From Acheta domesticus (lineage: Eukaryota > Arthropoda > Insecta > Orthoptera > Gryllidae), in the NCBI GenBank assembly GCA_031308135.1, contig JAHLJT010008756.1:131004997-131068996 (forward strand): DNA of 64,000 nt, given 5' to 3'. Made by a program: the position numbers and the translations under genes. A model generated the notes under the pieces. That model was not told the origin of the DNA. It saw only the letters and a program-made list of their open reading frames with translations, and searched no databases. Every line of letters begins with the position of its first letter. Positions within the stretch are counted from its first letter, which is position 1. Shown here in pieces: positions 1-9,277 of the stretch.

Positions 1-75
1 AAACATGTACTACTTTCGTGGGCCTAATGACCCATCGCAGATGACGCCCCGGAAATACGAAATAATCAATCAGGA
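1..75 (+). repeat. 3' end of AATC-tailed SINE, cut by window edge
   Basis: The segment contains the 3' domain shared with the SINE copies at 4.8, 20.5, 26.4 and 58.5 kb: a GGNCTAATGACC block, then GACGC-CCCGGAAATACGAA and a short AATCAATC tail. Only the last part of the element is inside the window. The match was made by eye against the other copies. Confidence 0.6.
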
Positions 76-181
76 AGACGCTCGAACGCGGTCGGCTCTA
101 GTCTCGTAAAAAGCAAGTGTACAGTCCAGAACAACGAGCCCACCACAACCACCACACACCACAACCACCCACAGCCCGGAC

Positions 182-601
182 GCATGATTTGAATTTGCAC
201 TAGACTTGTGAATGAAGCTCCTTTAGAGTTGGCCTCACTTGGTAACAAAATAGCGGATTCTCACTCAAAATATTAATTTTGAGAAAAAATGTGTAAAATT
301 ATAATCATTGAAATAACTACATGTTATAATGAGGCAATATATATGTAACCCTTGCCTAATCTACATTTATGTTTACAAAACGGCAAAATTCAGATACAAA
401 CTCATTTATACGTCATTAAACCTTGACAAACAACACAAAAATGCCCGTTCTCACAAGTGCTGCGCCTCAACAGGTCGGATTTTTTTTTTTTTCGAGACGT
501 GTTATCAGCTGACACTTCAGTTTGCGGCGCCGCCATCACTGACCAATGAGAGAACTATAGAGAAACCTCATTCACAAATCTAGTGCAAATTCAAATCATG
601 C
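182..601. mobile_element. Mutator-like MITE with 9-bp target duplication
   Basis: A 420-bp element is bounded by long terminal inverted repeats. Both ends begin GCATGATTTGAATTTGCACT when read inward; the match is near-perfect for about 40 bp and weaker to about 60 bp. It is flanked on both sides by the direct repeat AGCCCGGAC (173-181 and 602-610). The interior is AT-rich with a T run at 480-491 and has no transposase. A 9-bp duplication with long TIRs fits Mutator-like elements, but the superfamily is inferred from duplication length alone. Confidence 0.75.
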
Positions 602-610
602 AGCCCGGAC

Positions 611-995
611 GGCACCTATGCATTCGGACAGCCCCGTGGTTCAGTTGTCGGGTGCCTTCGGGCCCACAGCGCGGTGGGCGGGGCCGCAGGCGCGCTCTCG
701 GCGTCGCCAGAAATACGGCTGGCGAACGCCGGGGCGACGTCGCCCGCCGGGCGGGGCAGGACGGGGCGGGGCGGGGCGGGGCGTTCGGATTTGCATCCTC
801 CGAGGGAGGAAACGTATCGAGGCGAAGGGTTCCGGAGGGCCCCGCGCGCCGCCCGAGTATCTTACGTCTTCCTTTCTTGTGGCTTTCCCGCAGGTCGCTA
901 CACAACTCTCTTTAATCGAGCGCCGCCGCCCCCGCCGCCGCCGTCTCCCGCTCAATCTCATTGCGGCGCGGCGCGCCGCCGCTTCGCCTTCCCAC
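611..995. other. CpG-rich block with GGGGC tract
   Basis: GC-rich, CpG-dense sequence with a run of GGGGC-type units around 751-783 that could form a G-quadruplex, then CCGCCG triplets near 928-945. Frames open here on both strands are compositional and match no protein family I know. It might be a CpG island, but no core promoter element is evident. The hAT-like element is inserted at its right edge. Confidence 0.5.
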
Positions 996-1919
996 TAGGG
1001 ATGCGACAGCCATGTTGATGTTTGCGAAACATCGGAGTTTCTGTAAAAATACAGACGTTTTAAACATCAATGTTTGTATAAAAATATATACGTTTTAAAC
1101 ATCGTTTTTTTTATAAGAATGTCGATGTTATATACACATCAATGTACTAAACATCGATGTTCCTAAAAAATGTCAATATTTTAAACATGGATGTTTCTAT
1201 AAAAGTATAAATGTTTTAAACAATGATGTGTCTATAAAAATATAGATGTTTTAAATACTGATGTTTCTATAAAAATATATAAGTTTTAAACATCGTTTTT
1301 TATAATAATGTCGATGTTATAAACATCGATGTACTAAACATCGGTGTTCCTAAAAATGTCGATATTTTAAATATGGATGTTTCTATAAAAGTATAAATGT
1401 TTTAAACATTCATGTTTCTAGGAAAATATCGACGTTTTAAACATCAATGTTTCTATAAAAATAGCAATATTTTGAACATGTATTGAAGCCGATGTTTTTT
1501 AAACCGATCTTTTTAGGTTTCCGATGTTTGTTCGTGAATAAAAATGCTCGTAATCACAACGTATCACGTAATATGAAAGAGTAACTGTTGGCACCATTGG
1601 GTTCGTGATCGAACAAAACAAACGCGGTTCGTAAATCCTTTGAGCAGACTACTATCCGTTGTCCGAGATAATTTTAATGCCCTGGTATTTCCTTAATTTT
1701 TTCACGTATTTCGCAATGGGAAAAGCGTTTTTACTTTGCTTTCAAATAAATTGAAATTATAAATTAATGTGCACGGCAATTGTTAAATTATATTTTGTTG
1801 CACACTAATTTTAATGTTAAGAACAACGTTTAAAACTTCGACGGTTTTTGTACGATGCATTTTTAACGTCGGTTTTTTTAATTTTGAACCTCGCTTTCGT
1901 TGTCGATGCCGCATCTCTA
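996..1919. mobile_element. Non-autonomous hAT-like element
   Basis: A 924-bp element is flanked by the exact 8-bp direct repeat CTTCCCAC (988-995 and 1920-1927). Its ends, read inward, are TAGGGATGCGACA and TAGAGATGCGGCA, 11 of 13 matching. An 8-bp duplication with short TIRs of this form is the hAT signature. The inside is AT-rich, carries a tandem satellite (about 1014-1500) and encodes no transposase. It is inserted in GC-rich sequence, so the base composition changes sharply at both borders. Confidence 0.8.
1014..1500. repeat. Satellite of AAACATCGATGTTT-type units inside the hAT-like element
   Basis: Degenerate units of about 34 bp alternate a self-complementary AAACATCGATGTTT-like core with CTATAAAAATATA spacers. 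Two larger blocks of about 190 bp, starting near 1080 and 1271, carry the same order of variants, including a CATCG-T-run followed by ATAATGTCGATGTTAT. This points to a higher-order duplication. Confidence 0.75.
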
Positions 1920-1927
1920 CTTCCCAC

Positions 1928-2870
1928 CCGCTGGCGCGGCGCTGGCGGGCTCTGCTTGCGATCCACCTCGGGTTTAACCTGAGACCTTCTTAATACCGAA
2001 TGACACTCCGCGCTGGGTTACTGCTTTCTCGTGTTCGTCCGAATCCTCTCCTCGAACAACCATATTTCAAGCGGGATGATGAAAGTTTTTGCAGCATATG
2101 TTTGAAATGTTGGTAGTGTATAGGTTTCTAAATAAGCATCTCACTGTTACAAATGCTACACGAGAAAATCTGCTCTAGAAGAGAGGAATAACAAGATACA
2201 TACAATATTTGCGTAGCAGTGGTATTGAATTCTTTAGGGAATATATTTTTGCATCGTGAAGCTTACACGGCAATGTCGTTATGGACAGAATATTATTTTA
2301 TTTCTAGAGAAAATGTTTTGGTGAAACTTTTCAATACTCGTTTCTTCTCTTTCCTCTACTTTTGTTTTGTCTACCTTCCTTCATCTTTCAATCGTTTTGC
2401 AATACGATATGCAAGCAATGAATTCGTGTTCCTTAAAAGTTAATTATGTATTAAGAAACGTAATTTTCCTTTTTTCAACTTCTTCAATAAAAAATAAAAT
2501 GATAATGTGGTAGCCGCCAAACAATCTCAACATTTTAAAACATTTAGTGAAATTCTTCACCAAAATCAGGAAGAAATATGTCTTCCAAAAACTGCAACTT
2601 TTAATATGCGATGGTAAGGTCGATTTACCCTCAAAAAGATATATTTTTGCGACAAGAATAAACAAGTTCATTTATTCTTTTATTAGGCATGTTTTGTAGT
2701 TGGTGGGCAATGTTTCAATTATCCTTGTTATTATTTTCCAAATCTTAAAACTGATAAACAATACAACAAAAAATCTGTTTTATTACCCATATTTCTTATA
2801 ACTCTTAATTTCTCTTTATTGTAGCTTCTCTACATTCTCTTCGTTTGTGTGGAAATGTTACATGGAAAAT
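1928..2870. other. AT-rich intergenic DNA, nothing recognised
   Basis: After a short GC-rich remnant (to about 1960) this is AT-rich sequence with only short, unrecognisable reading frames. No RNA gene, promoter or transposon end was seen. Confidence 0.5.
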
Positions 2871-2871
2871 A

Positions 2872-3538
2872 CAAAGGCAAGTCAATAAATAAGTCGCAAA
2901 ACGGAATTGAGGCAAAAATAATCAAAGTAACTTTCTGACATTTATTTCACTTTTCCACATAATCACCCTGTTTATTTACGCACTTACCCCTCTCATTACA
3001 AGTCCTTGAAAGTCAGCATCAAAGAAGTCCTTTGGTTGCTGTCACAGCCAACGTGTATTCATAGATTACGGGGAAACTATGAATACCGCGTCGTACTCCA
3101 GCACTCTGCAGGAACTCCGACAAGCCATTCGCCGCAAGCGACCTGGACTCCTGTCAAAGAGTGTGATTCTTCTGGATGACAATGATACAGCAAGACCAAC
3201 GCAGGAGCTATTACGGATATTTCATTGGGAACGCTAGGAACATGCACCGTACAGCCCTGACTTAGCCCTCAGTGATTTTCATCTGTTTGGGCGCCTAAAA
3301 ATCATTTGGGTGGCCATCATTTTGATACAGATGATGCCGTAATCTATGAGGTTACAGGTTGGCTGCTACAGAAACCAAAGGACTTCTTTGCTGCTGGCTT
3401 TCAAGGACTTGTAATGCAATTGGATAAGTGCCTGAATGTACTGAGTGATTATGTGGAAAAGTGAAATAAATGTCTGAAAGTTACTTTGGTTATTTTTGCT
3501 TCAATTCCGTTTTGCGACTCATTTATTGGCTTGCCCTG
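2872..3538 (+). mobile_element. Mariner-type derivative with about 200-bp inverted arms
   Basis: A 667-bp element sits between TA dinucleotides (2870-2871 and 3539-3540). The left arm (2872-3071) is the inverted complement of the right arm (3337-3538) along almost its whole length. The right arm is the 3' end of a mariner transposase gene plus its untranslated tail; the left arm is an inverted copy of the same part, so both ends derive from the transposase 3' terminus. The middle keeps part of the catalytic domain. This is a snap-back, non-autonomous derivative. Confidence 0.9.
3072..3464 (+). pseudogene. Mariner transposase catalytic-domain remnant
   Basis: Translated with frame breaks, the + strand shows LLDDNDTARPT, matching the mariner block around the second catalytic aspartate, then HAPYSPDLALSDFHLF, the diagnostic block with the third catalytic aspartate. 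It ends with a C-terminus containing KDFF, LVMQLDKC and DYVEK before a TGA at 3462-3464. The N-terminal DNA-binding domain and first aspartate are absent. An in-frame stop before HAPYSPDL and a frameshift after it make it non-functional. The family assignment rests on the YSPDL motif and is firm; the subfamily is not determined. Confidence 0.85.
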
Positions 3539-3678
3539 TAGTTATGTCATTCAATTGATATTCCTAATTTCTATTCTGCGCAGAAATTGAAAGAAAACTA
3601 TGTATTCTCCGGCCATGTGAGAAGTATTTATGGTTTCGTTAGATAACAAGAACTCGGAATCAATCCAAAATGCAAATA

Positions 3679-4030
3679 CATCGACTCCAGTTATAGTGAA
3701 CTTCTGGGGACTAACATTTTTAGTTCACTGTATCCATGGTTTACTATATCCGATGAAATCAAAATGAAAATGAATTTTTCCATAACTATTGATTTTATTT
3801 ACATAGAGGTACAAAAAAATACGTTAACATCACGATTTGAACATTTCAATCTCTATATTTGTCCTTAAAAAATCAATGAAATTCAATTGTTTGCTTCGTA
3901 CTTTTTTCATTAGTAATTTCTCTACATTCTTCTCCAGAGTTCTAGCTCTGTCCATACTTGATTCTCCATTGTCCTCTGTGTGTATCGTAATGCAGTCTTT
4001 GTACTTTTCTTCGATTATGACCTTTGGAGC
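3679..4030 (-). mobile_element. Truncated pogo/Tigger-like element, one end
   Basis: Begins just after a TA (3677-3678) with CATCGACTCCAGTTATAGTG, near-identical to the left end of the 45765-47607 element. Similarity to that copy continues to about 4030 and then stops, so only one end survives. TTCACTATATCC-type motifs recur just inside the end, as in pogo/Tigger termini. A minus-strand coding remnant runs toward the end. Confidence 0.65.
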
Positions 4031-4051
4031 AGTTTTTCCAAAATTAGACAA
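3830..4051 (-). pseudogene. Probable C-terminus of pogo/Tigger transposase
   Basis: A 73-codon open frame ends close to the transposon terminus. The minus strand at about 46136-46310 encodes a recognisably similar peptide. Both contain KVIIEE, CITIHTEDN, RARTLEK and QLNFIDFLRTN. The QLNFIDF ending resembles the KQ-x-x-I-x-D-F ending usual in Tigger transposases. Retention of one reading frame in two diverged copies argues this was once translated. The DDE catalytic core is not present in this fragment. Confidence 0.4.
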
Positions 4052-4143
4052 TTGAATTTTTTTTGAAGATGTCTCACACCGTTAATGTGCACATTTCCAG
4101 CAATTTGTAAACACTATAGTATTTGTGAGTTAATGCCATTCTG

Positions 4144-4144
<1 letters not shown>

Positions 4145-4219
<75 letters not shown>
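4145..4219. repeat. (TA)n(TG)n microsatellite
   Basis: About 24 TA dinucleotides pass directly into about 13 TG dinucleotides. The compound array is uninterrupted. Confidence 0.95.
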
Positions 4220-4221
<2 letters not shown>

Positions 4222-4826
4222 CGGTGTTTGTGAAGACCCCTGAACTATTTAACTTATAGCAGAGAGAAGATATTTTTTATTGTTTTTGGAGCAGCATGTG
4301 TGTTACTCTTTAGGAAACCAGTTCGTGGGGTTTTATTCAATGACATTTTCGCTGCTTGAGGCCACTAGTGTGTAGAAAATCAGCCTAAGGGAGGTACTGC
4401 TACACGAAACGCAGTTTTATATAAAAACGTATTTAAATAGCAACGACTGACATTGCATTAGAACACAATGAACTGGTTCCTTTTTGTTGGTACGGAGCAA
4501 GGATAATGTTTTACGTCCTTTTTCTATTGATTGCGGTCTCTTCTCTCCAGCTACTATCTGCAATAACGCGACCTGGATTTCTAGGATATACAGCGTCAGA
4601 GCAATCTCAGAGTAGAAACACTCGTTAACTGTACCCTTTACAGAAACAAAAAAAACTCAGTATTGGTCTAAAACTACTAGTTATAGTTTTGATTTTTTTT
4701 CTGCAGTTTTCAAACTGATTCAAACACACTGTCTTACCTATTTCGCTGTCGTCATTTGCCTTCTCTTAGAAAAATATTGCTCTATTTTAATATTCCTTCC
4801 ATTTCTTAATAAACATTTCTTCTCTT
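4220..4826. other. AT-rich DNA, nothing recognised
   Basis: No coding, repeat or RNA signature was found between the microsatellite and the SINE at 4.83 kb. Confidence 0.4.
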
Positions 4827-4827
4827 T

Positions 4828-5062
4828 CGTGATTGGTCGATTGGTTGTTCGTGATTCCGGGCGCGTCACCTATTTGGGTAATTAGTCCCGTAAGTGTAAT
4901 GCATGTTTTTGATCTTGAGATAGCAGTCGTCTTAGATGGGCGAGATCCGGTGCCGACCTACCATCGGCTGACGGGGTTTTCCTCAACCAGGTATCTCTCA
5001 CCAACGGGGCCGCCACACTAGCCGAAACAAGTTCTAAGCTCCCGACCTTTCTCTTTCGTAGT
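4828..5062 (-). repeat. AATC-tailed SINE, 3' half
   Basis: Read on the minus strand it carries the shared SINE body: a CGGGAGCTTAGAAC-type start, GGTGAGAGATACCTGGTTGA, AAACCCCGTCAGCC, GGTCGGCACCGGATC, then ACGGGACTAATTACCC, GACGCGCCCGGAATCACGAA and a degenerate AATC tail at the low-coordinate end. The tRNA-like head is missing, so the copy is 5'-truncated. Confidence 0.75.
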
Positions 5063-5345
5063 GTGCACGTATGCCATTTGGTTTGGTCCTGTCTAGGTCC
5101 GTCTAGGTCTCGCCCCCTTACCTGTCCCACCTCCCACCACGCCTCGCCAGCTCCGCCCCACGCCGCCACGCCCCATCTCGCCGACGTTGTGTGTGGGGCC
5201 GATGGCGCCGTAGGGAGCGAAAATTCCCCATCGTCGCCGCCGCCGTCCATTAGACCGCGCGCAGATTTGCGAGCTGCGGCTCAGGCTCCGGCTAATTGGG
5301 GAACGCGCTGCGCGGACCCACGGCGCACAGTGGAGAAAATGATCG
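5063..5345. other. GC-rich, CpG-containing block
   Basis: Pyrimidine-rich and CpG-rich sequence next to the truncated SINE. Short open frames on both strands are compositional. No promoter motif was singled out. Confidence 0.4.
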
Positions 5346-5431
5346 CAGCCCTGACCATACATCTACATATCAATCCCATTTTATACCAATTTTGTTGTGG
5401 ATACTTAGTTGTTGCTTTTTTGGTTATTTAA

Positions 5432-6370
5432 CCTTTACTTACTCGCGCTGTTTTGTCTCACAATTACCGACGTGACGTACTTTGCACGCCAAGGTTATTT
5501 TGTTAGCAAAATGAGCTCTGTGAGGCCTGAATAATATTTGGATATAATTATTTAGTTTTATTTGGGTTGTACACAAATTACATTTTTTCTTAAATAATAA
5601 TGATTATAAATATAGCATATTAGAATTTTTGAATTTGATAACGTTTTGTATAGGAAGAATTTGTTCGTGGCTGGCAAATTTGTTGCGCCAATTAGTAGTA
5701 AGTGTAGTAATAATTGTAGTAGTGAGGATTTTTGCTCTTCCGTAAATGTGACAGTGAGTTCTTAATTTTGTTGGTAATTATTCTCGATTATCACAACATC
5801 CAGTTGTTGTAAATTTGCTGAAAATCTGTGTTTTATTCCACATTGTAACCTTGTCTTTGGCAATGAAAACTTATCTATTCTCTAAATCGTTGCTTGAATA
5901 ATCACTAGCATAATCAAGCTCAGAACACGTGTCATGTTCAGTCTCGGCCACTACTTCTTCCTCAGAAACACTTGCAGCTTTGCAAATTTCGTCTTCCGAC
6001 GATTTCTCGTGTAATAATTCTTTTGTAATATGTAATAATTATTTTCCGATAATTATCTCTGAATTGTTCCTAACGTAAAACAAAATAAATTAGTTTAATT
6101 ACATCAATAAATAAAAAATCCTGTGGAAAAAGAAAACCAAAACTCACATTGGTACCTGGGTAGAAAGTACGCCAACAAATGCTTTCCAACAGAAATACAA
6201 TCTTATAGGCAAAACAGTAAATCTTAGGCAACTGAGTATCCAGGAGGATGTGGCTGAATGTCGTCTGTGAGGTTAGGTCAAATGTAAGAATACGCCCTGA
6301 TGTTATCTGTCACCTACGGCGATAACTATTCCAGTATCGTACAAAGTACGCCAGCGCGAGTAACAAAGGG
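5432..6370 (-). mobile_element. Non-autonomous piggyBac-like element at TTAA
   Basis: A 939-bp element is bounded by TTAA on both sides (5428-5431 and 6371-6374). Its ends, read inward, are CCTTTACTTACTCGCGCTG and CCCTTTGTTACTCGCGCTGG, matching over about 18 bases with small indels. Subterminal GTACTTTG-ACGCC-type motifs recur near both ends and at about 6163. TTAA duplication plus CC-starting TIRs is the piggyBac signature. It is too short for a transposase (about 600 aa) and keeps at most an acidic fragment. It lies in the 3' tail of the SINE at 6371-6545. Confidence 0.75.
5871..6038 (-). pseudogene. Acidic 55-residue fragment inside the piggyBac-like element
   Basis: A minus-strand open segment ends at a TAA (5871-5873). 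The peptide is strongly acidic: it contains KSSEDEICKAASVSEEE, then ETEHD and SDYSSNDLEN. PiggyBac transposases commonly have an acidic N-terminal region before the catalytic domain, so this could be a vestige of one. No catalytic motif is visible and the similarity is compositional, so the assignment is tentative. Confidence 0.3.
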
Positions 6371-6545
6371 TTAAGGTTGCATCAACTACTAGGTCATTAG
6401 TGACCACTATTAGATGTAACGTTATTGTATGAGGATGAAACGATATGGTGATGATAGGGGGTGAAAGGACCGAACACTTACAACCATGCCATGGCGGGAA
6501 TCTAACCCGCGACCTCACGGTCCAAAATCACTACCGCATTACTCT
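6371..6545 (-). repeat. tRNA-derived SINE with TTAA-interrupted tail
   Basis: On the minus strand there is a tRNA-like head with GAGGTCGCGGGTTAGATTCC as the B-box region, then a body ending GTCACTAATGACCTAGTAGT and TGATGCAACCTTAA. The piggyBac-like element is inserted at that TTAA. The rest of the A-rich tail (minus strand TTAAATAACCAAAAAAG) is displaced to about 5411-5431. The core matches the LINE tail at 34.06-34.13 kb. Confidence 0.7.
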
Positions 6546-7000
6546 CCAGTTATTAATGCCAATTTAAATTATGCCCTTTTTTCCCGCTAACTTCTTGACA
6601 TATTAAAGCATCATATACAACAAAAACACGGAAGGATCTCGTAAATAGTATAACTTTTACTCTACCCAAAGATTAATGTTTTAAAAATTTTACACTAATA
6701 AATCCAACACTTTCAGCCTGTCATTATAAGCACACAAATTACACATTTATAATAATTTTATAAGCAAACGTGTAGTACATACCTCCAGCAACACCATTTC
6801 GTTACTATTCAAGGAAGTTCTTCGTGCTCAAACGGAAGTGACGTGGCAGACTCTCAAGCGCAGAGCAGTAGACACAAAGTGAGGATAGGTTTTTGCCAAC
6901 AGTGTCATACTCCTAATAAAGTCACAGCATTCAGTTTAACGATATTTAATGCATAATTAAATCTATTTTCTATCCTTCCAAAGCAAACGCCGATTTTCCG
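6546..7000. other. AT-rich DNA, nothing recognised
   Basis: Only short random frames. No transposon ends or RNA features seen. Confidence 0.4.
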
Positions 7001-7430
7001 AAATTCGAGTTTTCGACTTTCGGCCAGATGTTGGCGAAAATTTTCCAAAGTGTGGCGGTGAGGGTGGCGCGGGAGGCGGGAACTGAGGACTGGTGGGAGA
7101 GGACGAAACTGTAACAGACGAGGCAGGGGGCAGTGGGAATGAATGGGACAGGTACGGGATGGGAGTAGTAAGGAGATGAGATGGGGTGGAACTTAGGTAG
7201 AATTGTGGTGAGACTGAGTGGACTTTTGGTGAGATTGGGATGAAATTGTGAAACTTTGTGTGGCTAAGCAGCGTCTGGTTCGGAACTGGGACGGTACTGG
7301 GTTGGTACTGGGGTGGGGCTGGGATGAGGCAAGTGGCTCGGAAGTAAAGCGAGGATTGAATTCGCTGTAGGGACAGCGTGGGGAAGGCATGTATTTGATG
7401 TAAGGAGAAGAATATAACGTCATCCATCAG
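7001..7430. repeat. G-rich degenerate low-complexity tract
   Basis: Repeated GGTGAGA, TGGGATGA and GGTACTGGG-like words form a purine-skewed degenerate repeat. The 160-codon minus-strand frame over it is rich in Pro, Ser and Thr, follows the repeat, and is not treated as a gene. Confidence 0.5.
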
Positions 7431-7714
7431 TGCAGCGTTTAACACTCACAATACGTTAGTAGATGTAATTCTCACCTATACTCATTCTAACATTTCGCCG
7501 ACTAGGCGAAAATTTCTTCCCTCATTTAGAGTACCCTCTCGTGTTAGGTCTCGTGGGTGCGTGACATGCTTGAGTAACGTCAAGATGATAGAGAGACCAC
7601 TACTCATATTCCCTCAATATCTTTGCTATCATTCAAGGCAAAGTCTATACACAATGCAGTAAAACTATGCCCATTGGTAGGATAAGCCAAAGCAACAAAT
7701 CTGAGATTCAAAAC

Positions 7715-7812
7715 GAAACAACAATAATATTATTATTATTAATATTATTGTTATGATAACGATATTAATAATAATAATAATATTAATATTAAAAATATTA
7801 ATATCGTTATCA
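7715..7812. repeat. (ATT)n/(AAT)n tract with long inverted repeat
   Basis: AT-only triplet repeats surround an inverted repeat whose arms are GATAACGATATTAATA (from about 7756) and TATTAATATCGTTATC (to about 7811). The centre is AAT repeats. It could extrude as a cruciform; no mobile-element ends are evident. Confidence 0.7.
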
Positions 7813-7959
7813 AATCATCTAATTATTTTCACATTTCTTGACGTTGCAAATATAATAATTTCCCATGCAAAGGTGAAAGAAAGGTTTCTTGTAGCTGTGC
7901 CTCATTAATAGAAAACCTATACGAATTGTAAAGAACTGTTTATATGCTTTGTGCCAATT

Positions 7960-8328
7960 TTGTTTCTCGGTATTTTCCCCTTTAACGCAATCGCAGTCGT
8001 GAGGCAGAGAATTTTAGAATTTGCGCGTCGCAGGAGCAATTCCGAAGAGTCCGAGCTCTTCTTGAGCACCGCACCTCGGTGCGGCGTGCGCCTCGGAGCG
8101 CGACGCAACGGTGGCGGCGCGGGGGGCGTGGCGAGGGGCGGGGGGGCGGGGGCGGCGGGGGCAGCAGAGAACGAGTTTCGGCGCGCGCGGTCTCCTCGGG
8201 GGCGGAACTTAATTACGGCTCCTTCCGCGCCTCCGCGACGCGACGCGCGCTCTGATTCTGTCCCTCGCCCTGGAACAATTCCCTTTCCTGCGAGTCGCCC
8301 CGCCCGCCCGCCCCGCACGCGCTCACCG
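7960..8328. other. CpG-rich island next to the 16-bp array
   Basis: GC-rich and CpG-dense, with GCGCGCGG and CGACGCGACGCG runs and a GGGGGCGGGGGCGGCGGGGG G-quadruplex-prone segment near 8140-8160. No start codon followed by a plausible exon and donor was found. Confidence 0.45.
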
Positions 8329-9277
8329 GCTCAACCGACCGCGCGCTCAACCGAAAGCACGCTCAACCGACCGCGCGCTCAACCGACCACGCGCTTAACC
8401 GACTGCACGCTCAACAGACCGCACGTTCAACAGACCGCACGCTCAACCGACCGCGCGCTCAACCGACCGCGCATCCAACCGACCGCGCGCTCAACCGAAA
8501 GCAGGCTCAACCGACCGCACGCTCAACCGACCGCGCACTCAACCGACCGCGCACTCAACCGACCGCACGCTCAACCGACCGCGCGCTCAACCGACCGCGC
8601 ATCCAACCGACCGCGCGCTCAACCGAAAGCAGGCTCAACCGACCGCACGCTCAACCGACCGCGCACCTCAACCGACCGCGCACTCAACCGACCGCGCACT
8701 CAACCGACCGCACGCTCAACCGACCGCGCGCTCAACCGACCGCGCATCCAACCGACCGCGCGCTCAACCGAAAGCAGGCTCAACCGACCGCACGCTCAAC
8801 CGACCGCGCACTCAACCGACCGCGCACTCAACCGACCGCGCACTCAACCGACCGCACGCTCAACCGACCGCGCGCTCAACCGACCGCGCATCCAACCGAC
8901 CGCCCACTCAACCGACCGCGCACTCGACCGACTGCCCACTCAACCGACCGCGCACTCGACCGACTGCCCACTCGACCGACCACCCACTCAACCGACCTCC
9001 CACTCAACCGACCTCCCACTCAACCGACCGCCCACTCAACTGACCGCCCACTCATCCGATTGCCCACTCAACCGACCGCCCACACAACCGACCGCCCACT
9101 CCACCGACCGCCCACTGAACCGACCGCCCGTTCAATCGACTGCCCACTCAACAGACCATTCACTCAACCGACTGCCCACTCAATCGACCGCCACTCAACC
9201 GACCGCCCACTCAACACCGCATGCCAACTCAACCGCCCGCCCACGTTCTCAACTGACAACCCGCTCAACCACTCGTG
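8329..9277. repeat. 16-bp minisatellite, GCTCAACCGACCGCGC
   Basis: About 58 units of GCTCAACCGACCGCGC and variants. Marker variants (GCATCC, and GAAAGCAG in place of GACCGCGC) recur at 8471, 8599, 8744 and 8888, that is every 128, 145 and 144 bp, showing higher-order units of 8-9 repeats. Toward 9278 the units drift to CCCACTCAACCGACCG. Because 16 is not a multiple of 3 and the unit lacks stops, a 457-codon frame runs through it with a 16-residue period; I regard that frame as an artefact. Confidence 0.9.
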
